Counted from the first letter of the stretch, positions 26,333 through 35,655 are shown. The stretch: DNA of 64,000 nt from Limosilactobacillus caviae (GCF_014635905.1 NZ_BMDS01000001.1:186001-250000), one strand, 5' to 3'. Notes: a model not told the origin generated them from the letters alone. Numbers and translations are program-made.

Positions 26333-27208
26333 CTAGTCCAGTGATGCTAATAAACGCTGGGTAAATAACTTAGCCACTTTAGATTGGGTGACATTCTTTT
26401 TCCAAATAATATTTGTTGATTCAGAAATAGATGGTGAAAGCGGACGGAAGGTGAGTTCGCTATTGCTTGAAGTGTTAAGAAGATTATCGAAAGTAAGTAT
26501 GTAGGCACTCCCTTGTTTAACCATTAACTCCGCATTAAAAACTAACGTGTAAGTACCAATAATGTTAATTTCTTTTCCTACGTTACCCCACCAATCTTGG
26601 AAGCGGTGTTCATCAAGAGCTTGTTCGGATACCAGAAGAGGGAGGCCAATAAGATCAGCAGGTCCAATAACATTTTTTTGAGCAAGGGGATCGTCTTTTT
26701 GCATGGCTAATCCCCACCGATCAGTTTCCGGTAATTGAAGATGATGGTAACTGTCAAGACTACGGTGAGCCATTAAGACCGCAAAATCAATGGTACCGTG
26801 TTTTAATGCAGTTTCCATTTCATCAGCATTGCCACTGACTAGCCGAATTTTAACATCAGGATAGTCCTGAATAATTCCGCTTAGTACTTCCATAATCCGC
26901 TGCATTCCAATACTTTCGCCAGCACCAATTGAGAGTGTTCCAGTAACAACTTGTTCATTTTGAATATTAGTGGCTGTTTGGTCCGCAAGTTGAATAATTT
27001 CTTTTGCACGGGCTTGGAGATACTCGCCTTCGTCTGTTAAGGTAATTTGTCGATGCCCGCGGATAAATAATTTGACACCAAGTTCACTTTCTAAATCTGC
27101 AAGCTGCTTTGATAATGTTGGTTGAGATACTAGTAGTTCTCGAGCAGCTTTCGTAATATTTCGCTGTTGGGCGACAGCGAGAAAGTAACGTAAAACCCGA
27201 AGTTCCAT
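26333..27208 (-). CDS. LysR-family transcriptional regulator
   Basis: A 291-residue LTTR: N-terminal winged helix with LRYFLAVAQQRNITKAARELLVSQPTLSKQL (residues 4-35), then a periplasmic-binding-like effector domain. It is divergent from a hexapeptide acetyltransferase and an alpha/beta hydrolase 105 bases away, which are the likely targets. The intergenic region is very AT-rich; a clear T-N11-A dyad was not singled out. The effector is unknown. Confidence 0.9.
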   Translation of the reverse strand: MELRVLRYFLAVAQQRNITKAARELLVSQPTLSKQLADLESELGVKLFIRGHRQITLTDEGEYLQARAKEIIQLADQTATNIQNEQVVTGTLSIGAGESIGMQRIMEVLSGIIQDYPDVKIRLVSGNADEMETALKHGTIDFAVLMAHRSLDSYHHLQLPETDRWGLAMQKDDPLAQKNVIGPADLIGLPLLVSEQALDEHRFQDWWGNVGKEINIIGTYTLVFNAELMVKQGSAYILTFDNLLNTSSNSELTFRPLSPSISESTNIIWKKNVTQSKVAKLFTQRLLASLD

Positions 27209-27313
27209 TTAATCCTCTCCCATAACTAAAAGCTATTTTTTATCATATTATATAAGTATTTCACATCATAACAAAGGAAAAATATAATAAAGACAGTTAA
27301 TTAAAGGAGGTGA

Positions 27314-27790
27314 GTGATAATTACAAAGCAGTTAAAAGTGGATCAACGATTATTAGAGCAGAATCAACGGCTGTTACGGCATCTGAATACGTCTTGTTTA
27401 AATGATCGACAAATCAAGCAGTTGTTAAATGAAATTTTTGGTTATCAGATAGACGATAGTAATCAGTTTTTATTACCGTTTTACAGTGACTATGGTCGAA
27501 ATATTAAACTTGGCAAAAACATTTCAGTCAGTTGCAATGTCACGATGGCAGATAAGGCCGGAATTAGGATTGGTGATAATGTTGAGATTAGTTCTTCGAC
27601 TTCACTATTAACCGTTGATGGTAACCAAAGCGGACCGATTGTCATCGATTCAGGTGTAAAAATTGGTGGAAACGTAATTATTTTGCCGAATGTTCATATT
27701 GGAACTGATGCGGTAATTAGTGCTGGGTCAATTATTACTCACAATATTCCAGCAGGAGAAAATATTTCATACGTATATGAGGAGAGATAA
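27314..27790 (+). CDS. hexapeptide-repeat acetyltransferase (LacA/Maa-like)
   Basis: A 158-residue left-handed beta-helix protein. Hexapeptide repeats run from NIKLGKNISVSCNVTMADKAGIRIGDNVEISSS to KIGGNVIILPNVHIGTDAVISAGSIITHNIPAG. It resembles maltose or galactoside O-acetyltransferases but is shorter at the N-terminus than the usual 180-200 residues. The start is GTG, only three bases from an excellent AAAGGAGG, so the true start is slightly uncertain. It overlaps functionally with the next gene: the two are separated by two bases and form an operon. Confidence 0.82.
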   Translation: MIITKQLKVDQRLLEQNQRLLRHLNTSCLNDRQIKQLLNEIFGYQIDDSNQFLLPFYSDYGRNIKLGKNISVSCNVTMADKAGIRIGDNVEISSSTSLLTVDGNQSGPIVIDSGVKIGGNVIILPNVHIGTDAVISAGSIITHNIPAGENISYVYEER

Positions 27791-27792
27791 TA

Positions 27793-28770
27793 ATGCAAGA
27801 ATTACATTTAACTCAAGAATGGGATAAGGTATTTCCTAAAAGAGATAAAGTTGATCACAAAAAAGTAACTTTTACTAACCACTTTGGTATTACTTTGGCA
27901 GCAGACCAATACACACCTAAGAATTACGAAGGTAAGTTACCGGCATTAGCGGTGGCAGGACCTTTTGGCGCAGTCAAGGAACAGTCTAGTGGCTTGTACG
28001 CTCAAACGATGGCGGAACGGGGATACTTGACAATTGCCTTTGATCCTTCCTTTACTGGTGAAAGTGGTGGAGATGTGCGTGATGTCTTCTCGTTAGATAT
28101 TAACACCGAAGACTATCAAGCAGCAGTAGATTATTTGAGTAACTTAGATAATGTTGATCCAGAAAAGATCGGAATTATTGGTATCTGTGGTTGGGGAGGA
28201 ATTTCCCTGAATGCTGCTGCCATTGATCCACGGATTAAGGCGACTGCTGCGGTAACAATGTATGATATGCCACGAATCGGAGCAAAGGGTTACTTTGATC
28301 AAGGAAATGCTGATGACCGTTATGCAAGCAAGAAGCAAATTGCTGAACAACGCACTAAAGAATATGGTAAAAAGAATTTAGCTAAAGCCGGTGGTTGCTA
28401 CGATTATCCAGCTCCTGATGATCAACCAGACTTTGTTAAGCAATACAGTGCTTACTACAAGACAAAGCGCGGTTACCATAAGCGTTCCGTTAACTCCAAT
28501 GAAGGCTGGGTATTGCAGAGTCAACCAGCTTGGATGAATACTAAGATCTTGGTTCACCCCGAAGATCTTAAGAATGCAGTTTTGATTGTTCATGGTGAAA
28601 AAGCCCACTCACGTTACATGGGTGAAGATACCTTTAAGAAGTTAAAGGGTGACAACAAGGAATTAGTGATTGTGCCCGGTGCAACCCATACTGATTTATA
28701 CGATGGTGGCGATCATAACTACATTCCGTTTGATAAGATTGATAGTTTCTTTAAGAAAAACTTAGGCTAA
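27793..28770 (+). CDS. alpha/beta hydrolase (dienelactone-hydrolase-like)
   Basis: A 325-residue hydrolase. The nucleophile elbow is GIIGICGWGG with Cys132 in the nucleophile position, as in dienelactone hydrolases; the catalytic acid region is near VLIVHGEKAHS and the histidine is in GATHTDLYD. An inserted cap lies about residues 170-230. Related proteins are annotated as acetyl xylan esterase or peptidase S9 type; the substrate is unknown. It is in an operon with the acetyltransferase, opposite a LysR gene, and has a perfect terminator behind it. Confidence 0.83.
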   Translation: MQELHLTQEWDKVFPKRDKVDHKKVTFTNHFGITLAADQYTPKNYEGKLPALAVAGPFGAVKEQSSGLYAQTMAERGYLTIAFDPSFTGESGGDVRDVFSLDINTEDYQAAVDYLSNLDNVDPEKIGIIGICGWGGISLNAAAIDPRIKATAAVTMYDMPRIGAKGYFDQGNADDRYASKKQIAEQRTKEYGKKNLAKAGGCYDYPAPDDQPDFVKQYSAYYKTKRGYHKRSVNSNEGWVLQSQPAWMNTKILVHPEDLKNAVLIVHGEKAHSRYMGEDTFKKLKGDNKELVIVPGATHTDLYDGGDHNYIPFDKIDSFFKKNLG

Positions 28771-28771
28771 T

Positions 28772-28808
28772 AAAAAGCTTGCGACTGAATTTTGATCGCA
28801 AGCTTTTT
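28772..28808. terminator. convergent terminator
   Basis: AAAAAGCTTGCGA (28772-28784) pairs perfectly with TCGCAAGCTTTTT (28796-28808). Confidence 0.9.
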
Positions 28809-28814
28809 AAAATT

Positions 28815-29354
28815 CTATTTTTCGTAAACGGAGCGTTTTAATACTCCAACGTAAGGAAGGTTACGGTAAAGGCCATTGTAGTCAAGACCGTAGCCAACAA
28901 TAAACTCATTAGGAACGGTAAAACCAAGGTAATCAATCTTTACTGGGGCTTCCCGTCGCTCCGGTTTATCGAGAAGTGAACAAATCTCAACACTTTTTGC
29001 GCCACGACTAGCAAATAGTTTATTTAAAAACTCTAAAGTATGTCCGGTATCAATAATGTCTTCAATCATTAAAACAGGTCTGCCACTAACGTTATGGGAA
29101 AGATCACGCAATAAACGTACTTTTCCTGATGACTCAGAGCTATCTTCATAGCTGGAAACATCAACATAATCGATATTCAACTTAAAATTAAGTCTTTTCA
29201 TTAATTCAGATGCGAACATCATCGCACCAGTCATTACTGGAACAATAACCGGAAATTCATCATGATACTTAGCGGAGAGGGTAGCTGCTAATTCGTCGAT
29301 TCGTTGGTCAATCTGTTCTTGAGTATATAAAACTTTTTCGATGTCGTTATTCAT
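28815..29354 (-). CDS. hpt: hypoxanthine(-guanine) phosphoribosyltransferase
   Basis: A 179-residue purine salvage enzyme. The PRPP-binding loop is VLMIEDIIDTGHTL (about residues 95-108), with the N-terminal PVMTGAMMFASEL and C-terminal IVGYGLDYNGLYRNLPYVG. It makes IMP or GMP from the free base and PRPP. It is monocistronic here. In other Firmicutes it lies near tilS and ftsH; here it is detached from that cluster, and another copy may exist. Confidence 0.93.
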   Translation of the reverse strand: MNNDIEKVLYTQEQIDQRIDELAATLSAKYHDEFPVIVPVMTGAMMFASELMKRLNFKLNIDYVDVSSYEDSSESSGKVRLLRDLSHNVSGRPVLMIEDIIDTGHTLEFLNKLFASRGAKSVEICSLLDKPERREAPVKIDYLGFTVPNEFIVGYGLDYNGLYRNLPYVGVLKRSVYEK

Positions 29355-29568
29355 TCTAATTCTCCCTTATAATGTTCGCTATTTACGAACGATATAATTG
29401 GTTGATATTTATTAACGTTAGCATTTTATCATAAATGAAATGAATTTAAAGGGTATTTGAGTGAAAAACTTAATATTCGCTAAAATTTTGAATAACATTT
29501 AAACTTAAGACTAGGTAACTTATATTATTAGGCTAATTTCTTTAGAATTAAAATGAGAGGGTGATTGA

Positions 29569-30249
29569 ATGGACACAACGACAATTTTATTGGTTGAAGA
29601 CGAAGAAAGCTTAGCAAGCTTTATGACTACCGAATTAGAACTAGAAGGATACAAAGTTATTTGCGCAAAGGATGGTCAAATGGCATTAGACCTATTCAAT
29701 AAAGAACAGATAACGCTAATTTTACTCGATTGGATGTTGCCAGAGTACGATGGTTTGACGGTCCTTCGCCGAATTCGTAAGGTAAGTGATGTGCCAGTTA
29801 TTATGATTACTGCAAGAAGTCAAACGTCCGATATCAGAATGGCACTTGACCAAGGGTTAGATGACTATATTACGAAACCATTTGAAATTGAAGAACTCTT
29901 AGCACGGATTCGGGTGATCTTACGCCGATTAAAACGAGAAAACAAATCAGCCCACTTATATCGTTTTGGGCCATTTAAATTAGACCTGTTAAAACATCAA
30001 TTTTTAGTTAATGATCAAGAAGTCCATTTGACACCCAAAGAATTTTCTCTTATGTATTCTTTAATGAAAAATCCAGGTGTTGTCCAGACACGGGATGACC
30101 TGCTTAATCAAATCTGGGGTTATGAATTTGATGGACAAACAAATACCGTGGATGTTTATATTCGAGCTTTGCGAAATAAGCTAGGTGATTATCGTAATTT
30201 AATTAAAACGGTCAGGGGAATTGGCTATGTTTTAGGTGATCGATCATGA
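29569..30249 (+). CDS. response regulator, OmpR family
   Basis: A 226-residue two-component regulator: receiver domain 1-120 with acidic pocket LVEDEE, phosphoacceptor Asp54 in LLDWMLP, Thr in ITARS and Lys in ITKPF, then a winged-helix trans_reg_C domain (130-224) with the GQTNTVDVYIRALRNKLG helix. Its stop overlaps the kinase start by four bases (ATGA). A pair of direct repeats ahead of the downstream PepSY gene is a likely binding site. Confidence 0.93.
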   Translation: MDTTTILLVEDEESLASFMTTELELEGYKVICAKDGQMALDLFNKEQITLILLDWMLPEYDGLTVLRRIRKVSDVPVIMITARSQTSDIRMALDQGLDDYITKPFEIEELLARIRVILRRLKRENKSAHLYRFGPFKLDLLKHQFLVNDQEVHLTPKEFSLMYSLMKNPGVVQTRDDLLNQIWGYEFDGQTNTVDVYIRALRNKLGDYRNLIKTVRGIGYVLGDRS

Positions 30250-31583
30250 GAAAAAACCATCCGATAACGGCAGCTGGTCAGTTAACACGGCTCTTTCTTA
30301 CGTTATTTATTACAGCTTTGGCAATAATTAATATCCTTTTTGTAATTAATGCAGGACATTTGATCTATCAGTATGCGGACGATCAAGCAGATGAAATTAT
30401 TGAGACAATTGAAAAGGATTGGGCAACTAGTAGTAATCGAGAAAAACTATTAGAAGCTTATGTTGCTCGCCAAGATGACGATGCAATTGAAATTACAGAC
30501 CATCATCAAAAATTTCGGACGCATAAAGCACATAAGATTTTTAAACGAATTAATAACCAAGGGATTAGAATTAAAAATTTAAGAATTACACACCATGGAG
30601 TTTACTATCTGCGCCAGGAAAAGATGGCTAATAGTTATGTTAAAGTTGCGATTAATGTTGATGACCTTGTTAAATTAACGAATTGGTTACTGGGATTAAT
30701 GGTTGTAATTAATTTAGCAGTAGTTCTGCTATCAATTCCATTAATTCGTCACTTAGCACATCGGTGGACTAAACCATTAACTAATTTGAGTTTACAAACT
30801 AACAACATTAATCCGCAGAGTAGCAAATTACAAATTTTAACCGTTCCCGAACAACCTATTGAAGTAAGTAATGTTGCTAAATCATTTAATGAGTTACTTG
30901 AACGTCAATTTCAAGCAATTCAACGTGAAAAGGAGTTTATCACTAACGCTTCGCATGAATTGAAGACACCATTAGCAGGAATTTTAGGGCACGTAAACTT
31001 AATTAAACGCCATGGTGATACGCATCCAGAATTAATTAAGAAATCTATTGGATATATTGATCAAGAGGCACATCGAATGCAACGCTTGGTAAACGAGTTA
31101 TTGATATTAGAGGGACATCAATCAAAAAATTCACATGACTTAACTGATTTGCCAGCAATTATTAAGACAGAAATAACCTCCTTGCAAGGAGCATATAAAA
31201 GAAAATACATTATGAATATGCCAGAACGGTTAGAATATCAAATAGTAACTGGTGATTGGCAAAGTCTTGTTCACAATGTATTGGAAAACGCGGCAAAGTA
31301 TTCACCGCTTAATTCGATAATTAAAGTTAGTTTGCATTCAATAAACAATCAAATTATGTTCCAAGTAATAGACCAGGGTTGCGGTATTGCCAAAGAAAAT
31401 CGGCAAAAAATTTTTGAACGCTTTTTCAGAGAGGATACGTCACATGCTAGTCGCATTGCAGGTTCTGGAATTGGTTTAGCGATTGTAAAAAAGATTGTTG
31501 AAAAATATAAGGGTGAAATTAAAGTGCAGTCTAATCAGCCACAAGGAACGATTTTTACAATTTATCTTCCTCAACAAAAATGA
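30246..31583 (+). CDS. sensor histidine kinase
   Basis: A 445-residue membrane kinase. Membrane segments lie near residues 13-38 and 140-162 and enclose an extracellular sensor of about 100 residues that is rich in His and charged residues (EITDHHQKFRTHKAHK). Then come a HAMP-like linker, the HisKA motif FITNASHELKTPLAGI, and the HATPase domain with N box ENAAKYS, DQGCGI and GSGIGLAIVKKI. It forms a pair with the preceding regulator. The nearby PepSY protein is a likely target, suggesting cell-envelope or protease-related stress sensing; the signal is unknown. Confidence 0.92.
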   Translation: MRKNHPITAAGQLTRLFLTLFITALAIINILFVINAGHLIYQYADDQADEIIETIEKDWATSSNREKLLEAYVARQDDDAIEITDHHQKFRTHKAHKIFKRINNQGIRIKNLRITHHGVYYLRQEKMANSYVKVAINVDDLVKLTNWLLGLMVVINLAVVLLSIPLIRHLAHRWTKPLTNLSLQTNNINPQSSKLQILTVPEQPIEVSNVAKSFNELLERQFQAIQREKEFITNASHELKTPLAGILGHVNLIKRHGDTHPELIKKSIGYIDQEAHRMQRLVNELLILEGHQSKNSHDLTDLPAIIKTEITSLQGAYKRKYIMNMPERLEYQIVTGDWQSLVHNVLENAAKYSPLNSIIKVSLHSINNQIMFQVIDQGCGIAKENRQKIFERFFREDTSHASRIAGSGIGLAIVKKIVEKYKGEIKVQSNQPQGTIFTIYLPQQK

Positions 31584-31590
31584 AGATTTT

Positions 31591-31607
31591 TTCATCATAC
31601 CTTCACC
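31591..31607 (+). promoter_or_regulatory. direct repeat, probable OmpR-type box before the PepSY gene
   Basis: TTCATC (31591-31596) and TTCACC (31602-31607) are direct repeats with 11-base periodicity, the layout used by OmpR/PhoB-type dimers. A TAAAAT/TATAGT -10 lies at 31639-31649. Confidence 0.5.
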
Positions 31608-31687
31608 TAATTTTGGTTATTTTTAGGAGATTCCCCCATAAAATATAGTTATAAGCTAAAGCAAAACCTTGAAGGGAGTTAGTTAAA

Positions 31688-32329
31688 ATGAATAAAAAAA
31701 CTGATAAAAATCAAAATAGCCAACAAAATGATCCCCAGCAAAAGAAGCATACAAAATTAACTAAAAAGATGATTGTAACTATGAGTATTTGTGGCGGATT
31801 ATTATTAGGTGCTGGTGGGACGCTCGGAATAATGGCAAGTCATGATCACCACGAAGATGTAATTGCAGCAGTTCAACGAAAAAAGGCAAATAAGGCAGAT
31901 ATAAAAATTGATCAGCAAGCGGCAATCGATAAATTTAATGAGAAATATAAAGATAAGCAAATCAATGAAGTTAAATTAGAACCCGATCATGGTCAATATG
32001 TGTACAAAATAAAGGGCTTTGATAACACAAATGAGTATAAAGTTAAGGTTAACGCCAAAAACGGGAAAGTGATTTCTAGCAAAACAGAAAAACTAGAAAA
32101 TGGCGATAAAAAATATTCACTAGATCCAAGTAAAGCGATCAGCCGCGATGAAGCAAATACAATTGCTGAAAAAGCAGCTAAAAAAGGCAGTGGCGTTGAA
32201 TGGGAATTGAAGCAGGAAACAAAGAATAAGAGCGTTTGGGAAGTTAAAGTCACTGATAACAATAAGACTAAAGAAGTAAATATTAATGCTACTTCTAAAA
32301 AAGTACTAGGCGTTGATAATGACCACTAA
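31688..32329 (+). CDS. membrane-anchored PepSY-domain protein
   Basis: A 213-residue protein. A Lys/Gln-rich cytoplasmic tail of about 28 residues is followed by one membrane segment (about 29-50) and two extracellular PepSY repeats (about 75-135 and 150-212), the second ending KKVLGVDNDH. PepSY domains are thought to inhibit proteases or modulate envelope enzymes. The gene sits directly downstream of the two-component pair with its own regulatory region, so it is the obvious output. Lys codons are extremely frequent. Confidence 0.85.
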   Translation: MNKKTDKNQNSQQNDPQQKKHTKLTKKMIVTMSICGGLLLGAGGTLGIMASHDHHEDVIAAVQRKKANKADIKIDQQAAIDKFNEKYKDKQINEVKLEPDHGQYVYKIKGFDNTNEYKVKVNAKNGKVISSKTEKLENGDKKYSLDPSKAISRDEANTIAEKAAKKGSGVEWELKQETKNKSVWEVKVTDNNKTKEVNINATSKKVLGVDNDH

Positions 32330-32350
32330 ATTTAAAAGCTTGTAAATTGA

Positions 32351-32388
32351 TTATTTTTTAATGTTTCATATGAAACATTAAAAAATAA
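32351..32388. repeat. 38-bp perfect palindrome
   Basis: The two 19-base halves, centred on CATATG, are exact inverted copies with no spacer. It is almost entirely A/T and has a T run of six near each end. It could act as a bidirectional terminator or a cruciform, or be a protein site. A normal terminator follows at 32403. Confidence 0.85.
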
Positions 32389-32402
32389 ATAGATAATTAA
32401 AT

Positions 32403-32445
32403 AAGCGTTCAAGTAATCGTGTTGATGACTACTTGAACGCTTTTA
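32403..32445 (+). terminator. terminator after the PepSY gene
   Basis: AAGCGTTCAAGTA (32403-32415) is perfectly complementary to TACTTGAACGCTT (32430-32442). Confidence 0.85.
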
Positions 32446-32544
32446 TATATGGTACAAGAGAAATTATTGCGGATTATTAGTAATTTGATAAACTTAACAG
32501 GAGTAATCTAACAATTTTATTTATCAAATTAGGAGGGGAGCGTT

Positions 32545-33645
32545 TTGCAAAAAATCATCGCTAAACGGGTTTCAATGTTGGAACTATTTTATGACCTGAT
32601 TTTTGTCTATGCAATTTCTAAAATCACCGCAATGATTCATCATCCCGTTGCAGGTGGGATTCCGCTATTTAATTACATTGAATTTGTTTTTGTTGTTATT
32701 ATGGTAATGCAGATTTGGCTTTATCAGGCATTATATATTAATCGCTTCGGCAAAAGTCGCATCATTGATACAATTGGTTTGCTAATCAGTATGTATGCAA
32801 TGACCTATCTTGCTAATAATATCAACACTGAATGTTCAGTCACATTTGGAACTTTTAATTCGGCAGTGGTACTAATAGTTGCTGGTTTAATTTGGCAGTA
32901 CCTCTGTGGCTCTGAGAAACAGCCGATGCGCGATCATGATGTCCGGGCCTTTGCAGTAACCTTAATATTAGAATTGATTGCTGTATTAAGTGGATTACTA
33001 ATCGGGTATCACTACGGCATTTTCCTGTGTGTATTAGGTGGCTTGATTGGCTTTTTAATGCCATTAGTTGTGTATAAACAATTTGTTCCAGAGAACGTGA
33101 ATTTTCCGCACTTAGTAGAACGGCTCGGCTTGATTATTATCATTACTTTTGGTGAATCGTTAGTTAATATTACGCGCTACTTCAAGGGTTCGATAATTCA
33201 GCCGTTTCCTGCATTAATTTTTGTACTACTAGTGACAATGTTTGGTGCATATATTATTCAGGACGAGCTGCTGATTAATCACCACCAGCGTTCACGCGGT
33301 TTCGTCCTAATGTATTCTCACGTATTCATGGTGATTGCTCTTCTTTCGATGACGGCAGGGCTTGATTATCTTGCCGAATCAGAGGTGTCACGGATGAATT
33401 TGTGGCTATTATTGTCGATCAGTATTTTGGGATACTATATATGTCTTGTGGCAAATGGCGTTTATAACCATCGTGATGTTAAATTACAGTTAAAAGATTA
33501 TTGCGTGATGTTGATGATCTTCCTAATCGGTACGGGAATTTCATTTTATGGAATGCAAAGTAACTTTGGCTTAGTGATTGGTTTTGCTCTTTGTGGGATT
33601 AGCGAATTTCTGTGGTTATTAAAGATAAGCCGAGTAAGGAAATAG
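32545..33645 (+). CDS. LtrA-family membrane protein, second copy
   Basis: A 366-residue polytopic protein with a TTG start behind AGGAGGGGAG. It begins with the same signature as the 16.9-kb copy (KRVSMLELFYDLIFVYAISK) and has the later block HLVERLGLIIIITFGESLVNI. The two proteins are clear but diverged paralogues, matching in length and topology. The function of LtrA proteins is unknown. It is monocistronic, closed by a long bidirectional terminator facing an AraC gene. Confidence 0.84.
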   Translation: MQKIIAKRVSMLELFYDLIFVYAISKITAMIHHPVAGGIPLFNYIEFVFVVIMVMQIWLYQALYINRFGKSRIIDTIGLLISMYAMTYLANNINTECSVTFGTFNSAVVLIVAGLIWQYLCGSEKQPMRDHDVRAFAVTLILELIAVLSGLLIGYHYGIFLCVLGGLIGFLMPLVVYKQFVPENVNFPHLVERLGLIIIITFGESLVNITRYFKGSIIQPFPALIFVLLVTMFGAYIIQDELLINHHQRSRGFVLMYSHVFMVIALLSMTAGLDYLAESEVSRMNLWLLLSISILGYYICLVANGVYNHRDVKLQLKDYCVMLMIFLIGTGISFYGMQSNFGLVIGFALCGISEFLWLLKISRVRK

Positions 33646-33661
33646 TTAAAGATTAAAGAAT

Positions 33662-33698
33662 GGGATATAGAATTTGGTAAAGTCAAATTCTATATCCC
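33662..33698. terminator. convergent terminator
   Basis: A 15-base perfect stem (33662-33676 with 33684-33698) around a 7-base loop. Confidence 0.85.
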
Positions 33699-33731
33699 GT
33701 TTATAATCTTGTTTAAATTTTTGTCAGGCGC

Positions 33732-34715
33732 CTAATTGTGCTGTTCGCGATACTTTTGGACACTCAGACCGGTCCAAGTATTAAATGCCCGCAAAAATGA
33801 ATTAGTTTCTTGATATGCTAATAAGAAAGCAATGTCATCGGTTGTCATTGAGGTGTTTAGCAGGTAATTTTTTGCTAACATTTCACGGGTAGCATTCAAT
33901 TGTTGTTGGAAATTAGTGTTTTCTCCTTTTAACTTTCTTTGCAGGGTTCGTTTGCTAATTCCCAATGCCCGAGCAACATCTTCAATTGAAAATTCACCAC
34001 GTGGTAATATTTCAACAAGGACATTGCGAACGCGTTTACCATACGAATCATCGATATCCAAATCAGCAAGCCGCTTTTTTAATTCTGGCTCTAGATATTC
34101 AAGGATCGAAGTATTTTCGCTGACAAACGGTATTTGTAGATCACTATTGCTAAAAGTAATGGTATTGCTAGTATCAAGAGTAAAGTTCAAGCCGAAGTAA
34201 TCCTGAATACTAATATCCTTTTCACTAAATGTTGTTGTGATTTTGCGTGGTTTAATTACTTCCTTTGTAGCTTTTGTAAGAAGTTGAACCATAAACGCAA
34301 ACTCGCCTTTGACAAAAAATGGTGGTAATGGTTCATGGATGTTTGAGGTAACAAGAGCAACCGTTGTTATTTTTCTTTCTCGCTTTATTTGGTATGTAAC
34401 AGGACAAATTAATGCCTTATAGTGAGCAAGCCGTTGTAAGAACTGTTCGCCATTTTTACTACAATAAGCGGCAAAAATTGGTGGTGAAAATGTTTCAATA
34501 TGGTCGCTGGCAACAAGTTTCGTTGGGAGCAGGGGGTCATCTGTTACATCGTTAATTGCCGAAATCATGGCGAAATATTCAGATTCGCTTAGCCTTAGGC
34601 GCTCATGTGCGAATGTATCTACTGGTAGTTTGGCTTTTGTTAAAACCTCTTGCGGTTGAACGCCGTTAGCAGCCAGTAATTGCCCATACCGACCATCAAT
34701 AATAAATTTTTCCAC
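33732..34715 (-). CDS. AraC-family transcriptional regulator
   Basis: A 327-residue regulator. The N-terminal 200 residues resemble the arabinose-binding/OruR-type domain (LRLSESEYFAMISAINDVTDDPLLP), and the C-terminus is a double helix-turn-helix, first FSIEDVARALGISKRTLQRKL and then TTDDIAFLLAYQETNSFLRAFNTWTG. The gene lies eight bases downstream of the SDR gene on the same strand, so it forms an operon with it and may control it. This N-terminal type is rare in lactobacilli and more usual in proteobacteria. Confidence 0.87.
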   Translation of the reverse strand: MEKFIIDGRYGQLLAANGVQPQEVLTKAKLPVDTFAHERLRLSESEYFAMISAINDVTDDPLLPTKLVASDHIETFSPPIFAAYCSKNGEQFLQRLAHYKALICPVTYQIKRERKITTVALVTSNIHEPLPPFFVKGEFAFMVQLLTKATKEVIKPRKITTTFSEKDISIQDYFGLNFTLDTSNTITFSNSDLQIPFVSENTSILEYLEPELKKRLADLDIDDSYGKRVRNVLVEILPRGEFSIEDVARALGISKRTLQRKLKGENTNFQQQLNATREMLAKNYLLNTSMTTDDIAFLLAYQETNSFLRAFNTWTGLSVQKYREQHN

Positions 34716-34723
34716 TCAATCAC

Positions 34724-35512
34724 CTATTTCTTGTTATTTGATTGCTGATCTGCAACAAAGCGCATCATTGCCTTTTTCGGCATCATTGGCATCATACTAG
34801 CAAATGGTTGTTGCCAACCGCGAAGACCAGTATATACGTTCATTTTACCATTGAGCATCGCTTGATAGCCTTCCTCGGCAACCTTTTTCGGACTGACGGC
34901 ATTGGCAAACATCTTGGTATTAGTTAAGTCACCCGCCTTAGCAAAGCCGGTTTCCATGGCGCCGGGCATTAGAGTGGTTAACGTTACTCCAGTATCCTTT
35001 AACTCGTACCAGAGTGCATCACTAAGGGAAGTCAGGTAGGCCTTTGTTGCGTAATATTCTGCTTGGAGTGGTCCAGGGACTAAGGCGGCCAAAGATGAAA
35101 CATTAAGTACTCGTCCACTACCACGCTTTACCATTTGTGGAAGAATTAGTTTCATTAATTTAGTTGGAACAATCATATTAACTTTTGCCATGTTGATGTC
35201 CTGTTCCATTGTTCGCTCAAGGAACGTTCCTTGTCCACCAAGTCCGGCGTTGTTAATTAGGTAATCAACTCGGATGTTAGCTTTTTGCAATTCACCAAAG
35301 ATTTGTTCCGCAGCATTAAATTCAGTAAAATCAACGGCAATCGTTGTTACCTTAACGTGGTATTTGTTTTGGACATCGTGTTGAAGCTGTTCAAGCTTTT
35401 GTGGATTTCGGCCAACGAGGACGAGGTCGCCGCCTTTTTCTGCATGAATGCGGACAAATTCTTTACCAAGACCACCAGTTGCACCAGTAATTAAAGCAGT
35501 TTTGTTTGACAT
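34724..35512 (-). CDS. short-chain dehydrogenase/reductase (DltE/YqjQ-like)
   Basis: A 262-residue classical SDR: cofactor motif TGATGGLGKEF near the N-terminus, NNAGLGG (NNAG), and the active-site Ser/Tyr/Lys in NVSSLAALVPGPLQAEYYATKAYL. The frame is open 38 codons further upstream, but ATG 35512 has a perfect GAGGAGG site and begins the conserved fold. The operon partner is the AraC regulator. It probably reduces an aldehyde or ketone with NADPH; the substrate is unknown. Confidence 0.9.
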   Translation of the reverse strand: MSNKTALITGATGGLGKEFVRIHAEKGGDLVLVGRNPQKLEQLQHDVQNKYHVKVTTIAVDFTEFNAAEQIFGELQKANIRVDYLINNAGLGGQGTFLERTMEQDINMAKVNMIVPTKLMKLILPQMVKRGSGRVLNVSSLAALVPGPLQAEYYATKAYLTSLSDALWYELKDTGVTLTTLMPGAMETGFAKAGDLTNTKMFANAVSPKKVAEEGYQAMLNGKMNVYTGLRGWQQPFASMMPMMPKKAMMRFVADQQSNNKK

Positions 35513-35655
35513 AATAACTTCCTCCTCAAATGTTATCTTTCGTTTGATGTTGTCATTATTATATGAGGTAAGGAACGTTATTTTAACGTCAAATGGTGCC
35601 AATCTAATGTTAACATGTGCCGACACTAGAAATAGAGAAAAAGTAACCCCAACGT

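Noticed and set aside
34724-35626. 300-residue version of the SDR
   Set aside because: The extra 38 residues are unlike SDRs and precede a perfect ribosome binding site for the shorter form.
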